Position numbers and translations under genes: made by a program. Shown piece after piece: positions 10,414 through 22,416 of a stretch of 64,000 nt of DNA. How positions within the stretch are numbered: the first letter of the stretch is position 1; every line of letters starts with the position of its first letter. The stretch is from the NCBI GenBank assembly GCA_032717465.1, contig CM064732.1:31911138-31975137 (forward strand). The letters run 5' to 3'. Source of the DNA: Coenobita brevimanus (taxonomy: Eukaryota; Arthropoda; Malacostraca; Decapoda; Coenobitidae). The notes beneath the pieces were generated by a model. That model searched no databases. It was not told where the DNA came from and saw nothing but the letters and a program-made list of their open reading frames with translations.

Positions 10414-10746
10414 TTACCTTGACCTTGACCTAAATGCATTTCCTTGAATTCTGACGACCTCAAAAGTATCACCAAATTAATGGGCATCTCCAATTTAGCT
10501 GGAAATGACACATTAAGTGTTCTACACTGTTTGGTTCTAAAATTCAGTGTGTTTGAACATTAGACCCAGTGGACCGGCGGACATCTTGGATTTGACCTCT
10601 CACGATCCTCAGAGGTCAAATCTGACTTCCCTCCACATCTCAAAATAACCATTATGGCATATACTAACTTTTCTAGAAGTTTCATGTTTTTCTCAGAAAG
10701 TGCACAATTGGTTCTACTGTACTATGAGAACTTATCCGCTGTACTA
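10414..10746 (-). repeat. Right terminal inverted repeat
   Basis: Reverse-complement partner of 7599-7917. Its outer end contains a second TAGTACAG-like motif about 25 bases inside the first, which accounts for most of the length difference between the two repeats. Confidence 0.9.
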
Positions 10747-10992
10747 ACAATGAAGGGAAAGTAAGGAGAGTAACGAATGGGAAAGAAAGGCAAAAGAATG
10801 GGGCGAGAAGAGAAGATGGCTCGAATGGAAACTTGAGAGAAGGAAAGATAAGGGAGAGACAGGGGATAATGGAAGGGAAATTAGATGAGCAGCAAAGTAC
10901 TGTAAAGAGGGTAATTAGAGGAAAAGAGAGGAAAACGAGAGTAACGGGAAAGGAAGAGAGAAAAGAGGGGAGGATGGGAGGGGAGAAAGGAA

Positions 10993-11035
<43 letters not shown>

Positions 11036-11330
11036 GGGAAGAGAAGAGAATGAGGGTGAGAAAGGAGGAAAAGGGAGGCACGTGAGAATAAGGATTGACC
11101 GCATAAAAAAAAAAAGGTTAAAAGGGAAGGAATAAAAAGAAAAGACATACGAAAAATAAATAAGTATAATGATAATGAGAGAGGGGAAAGAGGAGTGAAT
11201 GTAAAGGAATGGGAGAAGAGGAAAGAACACTAGTAGAGAGAAAAGGATTCGAAAAGTGCTGACAGTTGAGGAGTGTGGGAAGGATGGTGGAAGAAAGAAA
11301 ACTATAAAGAGGGTTGGTAGGAAAGGGAAA
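10747..11330. repeat. Purine-rich tract with (GA)n core
   Basis: The plus strand is almost all A and G, with a long (AG)n run at about 10998-11032. The minus-strand open frames here are Ser/Leu/Phe-rich translations of low-complexity DNA. Confidence 0.85.
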
Positions 11331-13321
11331 AAGAATGCCGGGAGTTGTTGTTTTTGTTGATGATGATGATGGGAGTGGTGGTGGTGGTGGAAAAAGAAGG
11401 ATGCTTAAAGAAAGAACAGAAAGGGAACGAGCATTCTGGGAGCTATTGATTTCGTTGTCGTCGTCGATGTGCCCTCTGGCTCAACTGAACATATATTACT
11501 GGCCTAGGGAAATCCAGAGGCTTACGCCAGGATCTCCTGGAATTTTATTGTTTTTTTCAGTGTTATGTTTGGAGGATTATATATGTTGCGACTAAGGTGC
11601 ATGAGGTGTGTGGGGCTGTGACGGAAGGTAGTGAGGGCAGAGTCGATTGGGAGGTGACACTTGCTGGGGAAATTAATGAAATAAAATGAGGGAAGGGTGA
11701 GAAAATAAAGGCGGAGACAAGAGAGGGACAAAAACAATAGTATCTCGAGAGAAATTAAAAACAGACTGGGGTGTAATGACATAGAAGGAAAGAATGATGT
11801 TAGTGATGTGAGGGAGAGTGAGAAGGTAATGAGCCGTAAGATACTGTAGATATGATAGATATAGCGCAGGATCAAAGGGAAATGCAAGGGAAAGAAAGAT
11901 GGATGGAACTGTACAGTGAGTATTAAAAGAAAAAAAAAAAAAATGATTCCAGTAAGGTCTGTGAAACTGGTCCTCAACGAAGCTGTCTGCACGTTTTTTT
12001 TTTTTTTTTTTTTTTGATACTTCTAAGAAAGTTAAATTCAGTCTAATGCTGTTTTTAATGACAATGAGTGAATTAACTGAAAACATGAATTTCAGATGGT
12101 ACTGTATATGTACACCAGTGTTTTAAAATTTTATAGTGTTGAACAGTCTCATCATACTGTCGTTTGAAGATACAGTACTACGATATCTAAATAAATATCG
12201 TGTGAAAGTTCGGTTTCAAAATATTTTTGTGTGACAGAAGAGCGATTTTATATTCAATCGTGTATTTCGAAAAGTAGAAGATTGTCAGCGTATACGGCAA
12301 TATTTATTTTTTGTGCAGTACTAGAGTCCAGGTCACTAATTCTTTCACAGTTTTAAGGTTCCAAGTTATCGAAGCGAAATATCAAGCCCCTTTGATTATT
12401 CTTTAATTAGTTTGCAAAGTTTTATTATGCTTTTACACGGATTAGAGACAACAGAAAGGAACTATTGACCTCAAGTACAAAGGGTACACCGCCATGTCGA
12501 TAACAATTGACCTTCCAACCAAAAGAATAAATCTTGAGCCAAGGACTGTTCTTCTTGTCGTTCCTCCTAAAAATTCATATGGGCCATTGTGAAGGAGGGG
12601 CTGGGTTGCGTTAACGTCAGGGAAGGACTAGCTTGGGTTGATGTAAGAGAAAGGCTAAGTAAGGTTAGTGTGAGGGATAAGTTTGGCTTATTTGGTGTGA
12701 GGCTGGATTAGGTTAGACTCTGTAAGATATGCTTTATGGCAGATGAATGTGAAGGTGGATTTACGATACGGTTGGTTAGTGGGAGAATGAGGTTACCTTG
12801 AGTTAGGTAAGTGTAGAGAAAGAAAGTAAATCAATGTGCGGTAAGAGTTAGACCCAATCAATGATAGGTTAGGGGTAGGTCAGTTTGAGGGAACGATTAG
12901 GATAATTTTGTGAAAGGTGAGGGGGTAATGCGTAATAAGCCATTTGTGTTGACCTTCATCACAGTTCCTTAGCTACATTCTTTCTGGACAGGAGTAACGT
13001 GGTAGTAAAATATCCCAGAATATCTCGAAGGAATTATAATCTTGAAACCGAAAACTACTTGGACTTGAACAGTGAGAGCCTGAAAGTGTGGTTCAGTGAT
13101 TAATATAATGATTTATCGCTAAGGAAAATAAATTAGTCCTACCCGAACCTCTCCTTTGCATTATATTTCAACTACTGTACTTTCTTTAGTCAAGAATTTT
13201 GTAAGTCCTTTCTCCATTTTGATGAGTATTATCCGTAGACTATTTGCACTTTTTGTTAAGTAAAGTATGATGTATCGTCAACAAATATTGGCAGCCTTAA
13301 TCCTATTCCTCTATACAGTTT

Positions 13322-13363
<42 letters not shown>

Positions 13364-14180
13364 GCGTTATGGTGTTACACTTTTTGAGCGGAGATCACTC
13401 CTTATTTGAATAATTCGATAAGTTTTACGCCATTGCACAGGGCATAACTCTTTTCGTATCGATCAGATGGTGGTAGGTTCAAGGGACCATCATCCACCTG
13501 ATGTAATGCTGCCTACTTCTTCATCACCTTTAGGATGTCATTCTCTGTCTGCAACTTCTTCTCTCTCCCTTTCCATCCTGTCTCTTTTAATTATTTTTCT
13601 TTCCACTTTAGGTGGCTCTACACTGAATGGCATGTCTAACAGCTTCCTATAACCCAGTTAAACTAGCCATAGCGCTGAGTAGTAACCATATTACCTAACA
13701 AAGGGGCAATATGGAGTTTGCTAGGGTACCCCTGTTTACTGGGTGGAGAGACGAATATGTGGCGTCCATCCAGGAACCAAACCTCCACACTTTTCCCCGC
13801 GCCTCGCTGTGTCGAGATGCTGTCAGCCGCCAGGGAACGTCGGATCCCTGCACGACGATGACCCTGCATGGGCTGTTGCTTGTCTGTGGTTGATGGATGT
13901 GCTCATCCAGATAGACCGGAGTTAATCAGCAACAACATCGATCAGAAACAAAAAGATTCGAAAAAGACTGACACGACTACTGACAATCAGATGTACATAC
14001 GGATGAGTGTGGGTGTTGTATGAGATATCTGGTTGAAAAGGATTAAAATGGCAACCACGCAACTCAGTAAAGCTAACGGGAAATTTAATACCAATCAGCA
14101 GATGAAAGGGATATTGTGTGGAATCTCGTAGAGGAATGTTGACAAGTGTGAAGGGTGGAAGGTGTGAGTGATCAAATATT
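11331..14180. other. Unrecognised non-coding DNA
   Basis: Holds homopolymer runs (A at ~11929-11943, T at ~11995-12016), a stretch of GGTTAG/GGTTA-like imperfect repeats around 12600-12930, and an (AC)n run at ~13323-13361. No open frame has a recognisable domain. Confidence 0.5.
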
Positions 14181-14610
14181 AGCTGATGTGCAGAAAAAGA
14201 AGGGAGGAGACAGAAGATACTCTATGAAAGTGGAAAAGGAAAGGTTTGGAAGTGGAAAATATGGAGAGAAAGACAGGAGCAGGAAAGTTGGAATGGATAC
14301 AGAAGCGGAAGGAAAAGTAGGAGAGAATAATTAGGACAGTAAGGGGACGAAAGCATAAGTAGGAAAGGGTAGAGAAGGGATCTGGAAAGGGAGCAGAGGA
14401 GAAAAGGAGGGTAGGAAAGTAGGAGAGGGTAGAAACGGAAATGGAAGAGGAAGAAATAGTTGGAAAGAGAATGCAGGGCTCTAAGCGAGGAGAGGCACAG
14501 CTACAAATGTAAAAGAAAGGCGGCAAAAAATAGAAGAGACAATATAGGGAAAGAAAGGGCGGGAGAGGAAATGAGAGTGATAGTGGAGAAGATTGGGTCG
14601 TGATGAGAAA
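14181..14610. repeat. Purine-rich tract
   Basis: The plus strand is AG-rich for about 400 bases with no fixed unit. The minus-strand open frame at 14179-14526 reflects this composition. Confidence 0.7.
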
Positions 14611-16739
14611 GTATTACCATTATTTTTTTTTAATTCATGCACTACAAGAGTCCTTCCTGTACATGGAATGAATGTCGACTGGAGCTTAAAAGAATGTAAG
14701 ACACTGTCCCATTGAAGGCTATAAAGGACACTGTACCAAACTCATTTATTTCAAGTGACTTTTTCAAAGACGAATAGATATCGTCTTTTGGTAACAAGAA
14801 AGAATGCGTTAACAAAGGCATCAATAGGATTACTTGTCTAGAGTTAAAGAGTGATGGTTGGAGATAGTGGTAGAAGGCAGGTTGAGATAGGGGAGAGTTA
14901 CTGTTAACTGAGGTGGAGTGTTGGTAGAGGAGTGTGCTAGAAGAGGTCGTTGTGGAGTTGGAAAGTTTATTGGTTGTCTCGACTGCTGGTCAGCTGGTAG
15001 CAGGGTGGTGGTGAGTGTGTAGTAATTGCGGTAATAAAACAATATGAGGGACTAAGTCGAGGCGATGTCACACAAACGGTTTTTCTACCAACCTTTGTCT
15101 TATTTCATATTTGTTGACATTCTCTTCGCAATTTATAATGATATACTGTAAAACGGGCCATTGTAGTCACGTTCTCCAGGAAAAGTCGCCACCAACCCCC
15201 GAAAAGACGCCGTCACGATCCTGGGAAAAGTTGTGAGCAAAACCTACATGTGACAGAGCCTTACAGAAGATATAATGACTGAAGTGATGTGGAAACTTTG
15301 TTGCATTTGTACTGTGTATAAATATTACAGCCTCAGACTGAAATTGTGTATTATTTAATGTAATCTACGGGCATAAATCATCCATATGAGGAATCAAGGC
15401 ACTGTGCAACTTGACACTTTGATGTTCATTTACCTGTGTCACAGGAATAGAATATGAGAGCGAAGTGTTCATATTTCCTTGTTGTTTTTCAGCTCAGACG
15501 TTATTATTCTTTTCACCATGTTCAAATCATTAACATTCAAAACCCCTCTTTAAAAAATATATATTCGAATAGTACTCCGACCCGTTTCAGCACTCACCAC
15601 CATACCATATCATCGTATATGGTCATGTTGCCCAGTCGTTTGCATGCTGAAGTCCTCTGCCCTTCCTCACTCACTGAATTTGTAGCAGAAATCTGATATG
15701 TATAGTTGGCAAAGAAGAAAGTGCAACCAAATATGCCGTTGTGTGGCGATATCTGGCAGCTGCTTCGTAGTAAACACTCGTATTTTTTCAATGGATCACT
15801 CAGAATCTACAACCTTTGTAAGGATGCACGTGATTGGCTGAAGGGTTCAGTATCGGGACAAATGTTCTGTCCCTTATATATTACTGAATAACAACTATGT
15901 GGCAAGATGTAATGTGTACAGATGATGTCCATGTACTAAATATGCAAGCTGTAATTACAGTTATAGTAAGAATAACACGTAGCAATGAGTACCGATTAAC
16001 TTATGGTATTGTTTTAGCATTGAGAAAGGTGTTTCAGGGGTTAGTTTCGAATGATTTTGACCTTTGAAGCAGCGGAACCTGGCCGAGGTACATTGCCTAA
16101 CTGGTGTCGGTATCTATCGAGATGCAAAGTTTCCTTACGAAATGGGCTAATATGAGACGTTAGGTAATTACACACCCTCTGAAAATTAGTGTAATATATA
16201 TGTGATATAAGACTGGCCATTCCAGTTCAACATCACTAGCAATGCATATTTTGTAAGTCGTTTATGCAAGTCTTATAATATTCCCTCAGTACGATGTCAT
16301 TTATAATTACTTCATTTTGGTTACAGAAAGTTAAATTTAAATGAGAGAGAATAATTGCGTGCTCAGCTAAAGGACCTACCTTAACTATTCCTCCAAGTAT
16401 CATGATTCATATCCGAATACTTGATGCAGTTTAACTACTTCATTGCAAAGTGATACTGACAGCAGCGAGTGTCCACACTGTGAATATGGTAGCATGCTAC
16501 TTGTAGTACTCCACCTGTGAGTAGGGATCTCAACCTCGGGTAAATTACTATTTACATTTTCTATTGTATTTTCAATATTTATACTTCTGTTATACTTACA
16601 CTATGTTATGCACTGTCACTTGCATTAACTTATAAAACTATATTCTACTGTTCAATCATATTTACATTAATTGCTTTCACTTGCTATTTACACATTATTT
16701 ACGTTTTCCACTTGCACTGTTTTAGAACTGCTTCAGGCA
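14611..16739. other. Unrecognised non-coding DNA, likely containing the left end of the piggyBac copy
   Basis: No domain recognised. The transposase gene ends at 16740, so the left piggyBac terminus should lie within a few hundred bases of this point. I looked for a TTAA followed by a sequence like the right terminus (CCCCTTAACCGCAGGGC) and did not find one. A TTAA near 16381 is followed by only weak similarity. Confidence 0.5.
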
Positions 16740-18584
16740 TTAGTAATCAAAGAAGCAGGTTATGCAGAGGGGAACCTGGCACTCAGCACACTGCCAAGAG
16801 GTGCGTTTGTGCTCAGGTGTGCGTCTGGTAGTATGTGCACACACCTGGCACCCGCGGTTCGCAGCCTTCCTCTTCATTGTGGCAGGCATTTGCACCAGTC
16901 TGTGCTGATCCATGTACATCATCTGCTCAAGTCTGTCAGGAAATCTAACAGAATGGCACCTTGGAGCAGCTGCTGTCACCCTACCATATCTCTCAAGCAG
17001 CTGCTGAACACAAGTCCTGGCAAACAGCATCAGGGAGAAGGTCTTGGGTAGCTTTACCTTCATCTTGTACAGGATGAAGGTGTTCAGCATGGTCATGTCA
17101 ATGAGATGCAGAAAAACTTTCCTGTACCACCTAGTATACTTCCTGAGGCAGTCGATCTCTCCAATCATCATGTCGGACTTGTCCGCCAGCCGCATGTTGA
17201 TATTATAAGCGATGACAGCATCAGGTTTCCTCACAGGTTCGCCTGTCCTACGGTCGACCTTCTCACTGTCTTTCAGTTCCCCCTTGTGTACGGTGGTGAG
17301 CTTGTGCACGACCCTCTTGTCATGCCACCGTATTGCCAGCATCTTCTCAGACTTGCGTAGGTGCATGTCTCCTCGCTGTGAGTTTCCTGCCTCGGGGAAT
17401 TTAGGGAAGTTGGCACGATTGCTCTTGACAGTGCCGCAGGAGCCAATGCCGTGCTCTGAAAGGTATTTGGCAAGTTTCGGTGCTGTATAGTAGTTGTCAG
17501 TATACAGCACATGATTCCCACCAAAATACCTTTCATGCAGAACTTTCACTACACAGCCTGAGAAGCCAAGGGAGTGTGTTTTGTCCAGATCAACCGTGCT
17601 GGCTGAATAGATGACGAAGTCAAGGATGTACCCTGTCTTATAGTCGCACAGTACAAAGAACTAGACTCCAAAGCGATGACGTTTGCTTGGGATGTACTGT
17701 ACAAACCTAAGACGTCCTCTGAACAAAACCAAGGATTCGTCTATAACAACCTTCTGAAATGGGTGGAAGAATGACACATATTTATCCTTCATTCTGCTCA
17801 GAATCTCCCGGATCTTCCAGAGTGGGTCAGTCTGAGAAGGTACATCATTGTTGGCGAAGTGCAGGTTTCCCATGATGTTCCGGAAGCGATCTCTGGCCAT
17901 GTACTTACTGAAGGCGGGTGAGGGTAGTAAGGGGTTCATGGACCAGTAATCTTCCAACTCATGCTTCTTTGAATGTGGCATGAGAAGCATGAGGGCGAAG
18001 AACACATACAGCTCCTGCACTCCAAGCACGGTCCACTGTCGCATCTTTACTGCACCTGCACCACTTGTAGCACGTTGTGACTCGTACCTGTTTGTCTCAT
18101 CACATATGTGCTGCATGACTTCATCATCAAGGAAGGCCAAAAGAAAGTCCACACACTCAGCATCCTCGTCAAGAGTGAAGGCAGGCTGTATCCCTGAGAA
18201 ACTCTCGTCAAAATGGAGTTGTTTAGGGATGAAATCGGAACCTTCCGTCCACACGAAGGCATCCAGGGTTCCCTGTCGTGGCGGTGTAGGGTGGGTGAGG
18301 GTGGAGGGTGGCTGTGAGGCAGACTGGGCTGTTTCAAGATCACTCTGTCTGATCCTAGGTTGCCATGTAGCACTAGCAGCCCTTACTCTAGTTGCTACTC
18401 TACTTTTACGAGTCAGGGATTTACCTCTTCCCCTACGGCCTGCCTTCACTGTAGGTACTGGTGGAGACTCTGACGACGAAGACTCAGGAGAAAATTCCAC
18501 TGAAGAGGGGAAAGAAATTAATGAAGTGGGGCTGGGAGAGCGGGGGAGGTGATTCACCTTGGGACTCATGGCGGTCTGGATCAC
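16740..18584 (-). pseudogene. piggyBac transposase, one internal nonsense codon
   Basis: Two open pieces share one frame and are separated only by a TAG at 17661-17663: 18584-17664 (307 residues) and 17660-16740. Together they form the piggyBac DDE domain (DDE_Tnp_1_7). The first acidic residue is D282 of the upstream piece (VVIDESLVLFRGRL). The second lies in YTDNYYT and the third in LIDMTMLNTFILY of the downstream piece. The C-terminus is a cross-brace zinc finger: C-x2-C, His, C-x2-C, C-x2-C over the last 36 residues. The enzyme cuts and pastes at TTAA in the nucleus. All catalytic acids are visible, so the lesion is recent or readthrough is possible. The true N-terminus lies further upstream (see 18484-18926). 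Confidence 0.9.
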
Positions 18585-18926
18585 GTGGGGCCATTGTTCC
18601 TGGGCTAACCCCCCTCCTTTTCACTCCCTTCCCAAATTCCTTCCCTTGCTGCACTGAGGGCTCCTTTCCCTTGGAGCTAGGGATAACTTGGGACAAAGAA
18701 GCACTCGTACTTGGAGTTTCTGTCACGATTTCTTCCCCAGGCTCGATTCACTTGAAGGATCAAAGTCACTATCCATCATTATCATAAATAATTCTGCCAG
18801 TTCACGTTCCACTGCTGAGTCACTTAGTCCTTTACTGCTTCCCACACGAGTTTTTCTAGGAGTAGTCACAGGGCCCTTTGCAATGGGCGCAGAAGTGGCA
18901 CAAATGGCGGGGCGTGAGTGCAACAT
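18484..18926 (-). pseudogene. Frameshifted N-terminal leader of the piggyBac transposase
   Basis: Two short minus-strand frames run head to tail into the transposase. One at 18926-18723 begins MLHSRPAICATSAP and contains the acidic segment MMDSDFDPSSE. The second, at 18726-18484, is Ser/Pro/Lys-rich. The 307-residue piece then starts in the first frame again. Acidic, Ser-rich, disordered leaders are typical of piggyBac transposases, so I infer that one leader has been broken by two small indels near 18740 and 18580. Confidence 0.5.
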
Positions 18927-19572
18927 GATTTCACCTCAGAGGACGACAAGGAACTGAATGACGTGGCGTATATGGGCAGCCAAGTGTTGACAATGTCAGT
19001 AGGGTGACAGCTGCTAATTTATATGCTATGAAATGATTGGTAGGAAATCTTGACAATACATTAAAAATTAGGTAGTTCCAGGTGAATGTACATATCACTT
19101 AGGCTTCTCCCTTCCTTTCTTATATATATTTTTATTACGAGAATAGATTATAAGGTATATTTCAAAGAGAAATTACCTGGGAAAATTAGCGAACGAGTGC
19201 ACGTGAGGTGTTGTCAGGTTATAATTAGCTAATTCCAGGTGTATGGCACTATCAGTTACCTTATTTCTTTTTAGTATATATTATTTTCTATAAGAATAGG
19301 GCATAGGGCTCAATTCAGTGGATGAAATCAGTGGAAAATTCTGGAGAAGATTTGCTTAGCACAGTGCGGCCGGGCAGGAGAGAGGAGAGGGTAATGGAGG
19401 GAAGGTAGGGAGGGGAGTCAAGAACGGGGAAAAATGGCTAAATTGTCAACAATGGATGGGAGTACAGATGACATTAGGAGCACTGACTATTGTTGGACAC
19501 TGGCAATACTGATAGATGATACGAGCCACCACTTGAAACCCCGGAAGAATTCAAAATAACACAGAATCAGAA
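18927..19572. other. 5' untranslated side of the piggyBac copy
   Basis: Non-coding and AT-rich between the transposase leader and the right terminus. It contains two imperfect copies of a segment with TATATAT(T)TTTATTA-like and GTGAGGTGTTGTCAGG-like words. No promoter motif can be assigned with confidence. Confidence 0.4.
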
Positions 19573-19644
19573 AAGTGACGCCCTGCGGTATGATCCATTG
19601 CGCCCGAGCGTCAGGAAAGTGATGCCCTGCGGTTAAGGGGTTAA
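19573..19644 (-). repeat. Right terminus of the piggyBac copy with subterminal repeat
   Basis: TTAA at 19641-19644, then reading inward CCCCTTAACCGCAGGGCATC. The 17-base segment AAGTGATGCCCTGCGGT at 19615-19631 has a near copy, AAGTGACGCCCTGCGGT, about 43 bases further in. This is consistent with transposase binding sites at a piggyBac end. Sequence beyond the TTAA is LINE, not piggyBac. Confidence 0.75.
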
Positions 19645-20390
19645 TGCTTGTCAACAATCCTGCCTAATGAGCTCTATGCATCGTATGAAATGTAGACATC
19701 TTGGAAATGTCAGCCTTAGCCACAGGTAGTATGGAATTAGTTTAATTTGGGACATTTATATTTTCACTCACACGAGATATATCTAAATTAGTGATCCTTG
19801 AGAAAGATCCCCAATCTACTTTCTTATAGCCAAATTTTTTAAGTGAAGGGACAAAATCATCACATCAATAAGAAAGAAAATTGGTAAATAATTAATCACT
19901 TTCGAATTAGGCATCATAAATGTCCCACAAGAAATCTTGATGTATGCCCGGGAAGATCAAAGAAGTCTGTTGCCAAAAACTACCTGTACCATAGTACAGA
20001 AGACAGAGCATGAACTGTAATATTAGGCTGGATATTTGCTCCACACAACCATCAGTTCTCAAGCTATCCGACTGATAGTGATGGGCAGCATGTTGCCCAA
20101 AGCTAACTTATTTCCATGAAGGTGGTCAAGAAGTGGATTCAATGCATCTCCATGAATGGGGCCATGTGGAGGACAGTAGAGAGGGCAGATAGGCAGGTAT
20201 GTGTTACTAAACTTTACTTTGCGTGCAACAGCTTCCAGGGTAGAATTATTAACCACGTCTGTTTTTGGTTGCGATTTATGTGTGTATATGGCAACCCCGT
20301 GATCACCATGCCTTCTATACGAGGGGTTATGTTTGAACTGTGAATGATCAGGGTGATCCTCCAAGCGCATTTCCTGTGAACAAAAAAGAT
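19645..20390 (-). pseudogene. jockey/I-type LINE fragment: end of APE endonuclease and linker to RT
   Basis: The minus strand reads EMRLEDHPDHSQFKHNPSY, then HGDHGVAIYTHK, then ICPLYCPPHGPIH, then LHGNKLALG. With one frame change this continues into AAHHYQSDSLRTDG. That is the order of a jockey/I-clade endonuclease: ET motif, 'GGVAIYT' strand, 'SLYCPP' and 'LGDFNAHH'. Further on (19870-19680), VDWGSFSRITNLDISRV and HTMHRAH resemble the linker before RT. Stops and frame changes make it dead. It ends exactly at the piggyBac TTAA, so piggyBac appears to have inserted into it. Confidence 0.7.
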
Positions 20391-22344
20391 ATAGCAAAAT
20401 GTATAGATAGCAAGACTGCTTTTTTGTGTAGTTTATACCCAAGAGTCCAATAATTCCGCTGTAACCCAGTGAATACGATAGTATATGATTTCTGAGGCGG
20501 GGCATTGTGCTTTTTTTTTTTTTTCTGCCACCCAACAACAAGCGAGTGACTGCCTGTCGCGGTTATCCTAACAGGAGAGCTAACTCTTCTCCCTATCGTT
20601 GCAGAAGGTGCAGGAAGCACACGAGGACGTGAGTGCCTTTTCATGGTGATAAGATTAAGCTTATCAGATGTGTCAAATTTCATTTTGATACACTGCCCCT
20701 CATGAAATCAGAAATGGGAGAAACTGATTTAAGGACATATGTAGAACTGGCAAAAAAATGGTAAATTGGCAGGAAACAACGAGACCTAGTTAATAGTACA
20801 GCATCACATGATAACTATACACTGGTAAAGGCCCCTAAGAATCAGTACTACATCTGATCAAATTTGTACACAGATGTAAAACTGGAGAATTTGATGTCCA
20901 CATTTTCAGATGATGCTAATAAATCCCTACAGAACGATTCGTACAACACAACAGACTGGTTTAGGGAACGACAATTTATTTCAATACTTAAAAAAAGAAA
21001 AAGAAAAAGTTATTCATGCTCGTAGTATCAATCAATGATTCTGATATTGTACCCCGTATGATGAATTGAAATGCTGTCATAACTTAAGATATAACGGTAG
21101 GTATCACTGTTTTCCCAGAAAATAAACATTTCAGAACAATACAACGAGACTGTAAAAAATAAATAAACGTTAGGACTCATAATCAGAGACGTTACATGTA
21201 ACAGTGACTTTATAGCAGCTGCATTATAGGCTAAAACTTCCGTGTAAGACTGCATCTGGAATAAAATGTATTTTTTTAGGACCTACACCATCATAAGGAT
21301 ATTATGAATATGGAAGTATTTTAGAGCATGCCCACCATAATACTTTTATCTCTCAGGATTACAACCATGATGAGTGCATCTTAATTTCTTTTAGCTAGAA
21401 AAGGATACACAGAGGTAAACAAACTGAATGCTGCAAGATTCCCCCAGATTTCAAGGATTTGTATTTTCATATACACCTGTTATAAACACAAATGGCTTGA
21501 ACTGCATAGTTTAAAGGACACATAACTAAATCTGAGACGTGATTTTTTTTTTTGACTGGCTGCATAACCAGGCATACGTCACTTATATTTCTGTCAGTTG
21601 CTGTCAGATTTTAGTCAGCTTTGTAATGAACTGTGGCAGTGAAAGAATTAAGGAAGGTTATATCTAACTCTTCATGTTCAGATAATCTCCCCTGAGTATA
21701 ACTGCCTGTGGGAAGCAATAACAGACGGAATATTTCATCTTTGGGCAAAATGGGTTAACAGTACTAAAAATGCGTGGAACAAGCTTCAGTATGGTAAACA
21801 GTACATACATAGACTCTTATAATAAGACAAAGGACACCTCTAATATCGGCACCCATCCCTGCAATATTGTAAGGGGGAAAAATAATTACTTATGGTGGAA
21901 GCGGAGGGCCGAATCCCGGTAGTCCCACCCTCTGTTAATACTGGTCTGGGTGAGGGTCTACTACTGTGCAAAATTTCTATGTAAAAACTATGGTACTGGC
22001 CAACCTAAGGGCAGATTCTCTAGTAGAGGATGGCTATCGGGGACCCTACTCTACCTAATACATTGTTGAGGTGGACGTCTGCCAGTAAGAATAATGATCG
22101 TGTTCGTAGATTAAAAAGCATGACCGCACAGAAACGGTTAGGCCAGGATATCTGGGGGACCCTCCCTGTTTGGGGCTCATGCTTCTAAATACGTGACCCA
22201 ACTAATGATCTACCTTTGTGCTAATCTTCATGTTCCAAAGTAAAACAAAATATGGCTTTGTCCTCATTAGGGGTTGCGGTCCCTCCTTGCCTAAAATATG
22301 GGTAGTGTAGAGGACTATCAACCTGAAAATTTCGCGTTTTTAAG

Positions 22345-22345
<1 letters not shown>
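20391..22345. other. Unrecognised non-coding DNA
   Basis: Minus-strand sequence at 20391-20690 may be more of the LINE 5' part (a basic open frame without a recognisable domain). The rest shows no gene. A segment at 21930-22080 shares short words with 28640-28780, too weakly to claim a repeat. Confidence 0.4.

Positions 22346-22412
<67 letters not shown>
22346..22412. repeat. (TA)n microsatellite, left part of a split target
   Basis: A pure TA run ends at the first base of the 5' LTR. A second TA run starts at the last base of the 3' LTR (28224 onward). The retrotransposon therefore inserted into a TA microsatellite. Confidence 0.95.

Positions 22413-22416
<4 letters not shown>

Larger units (their letters stand above)
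7599..10746. mobile_element. Candidate DNA transposon with ~320-bp terminal inverted repeats
   Basis: The two ends are long inverted repeats (7599-7917 and 10414-10746) enclosing 2.5 kb, most of which is one minus-strand gene remnant (8024-10247). Both outermost ends read TAGTACAGC inward. An (AC)n run lies at about 10310-10342 inside the right repeat. No clear target-site duplication is visible, so the insertion rule is unknown. The structure suggests a cut-and-paste or foldback element, but the encoded gene is not a recognisable DDE transposase. The gene could be cargo, the mobility protein itself, or captured host sequence. The repeat pair is seen directly; its role is inference. Confidence 0.65.

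Noticed and set aside
16370..16400. Left terminus of the piggyBac copy at the TTAA near 16381
   Set aside because: The following bases agree with the right terminus only loosely once gaps are allowed, so I leave the left end undetermined.
21930..22080. Possible repeat shared with 28640-28780 flanking the LTR element
   Set aside because: Only short words such as GGACC-TAC and CTAC-TTGTG agree, which is too weak to call homologous by eye.
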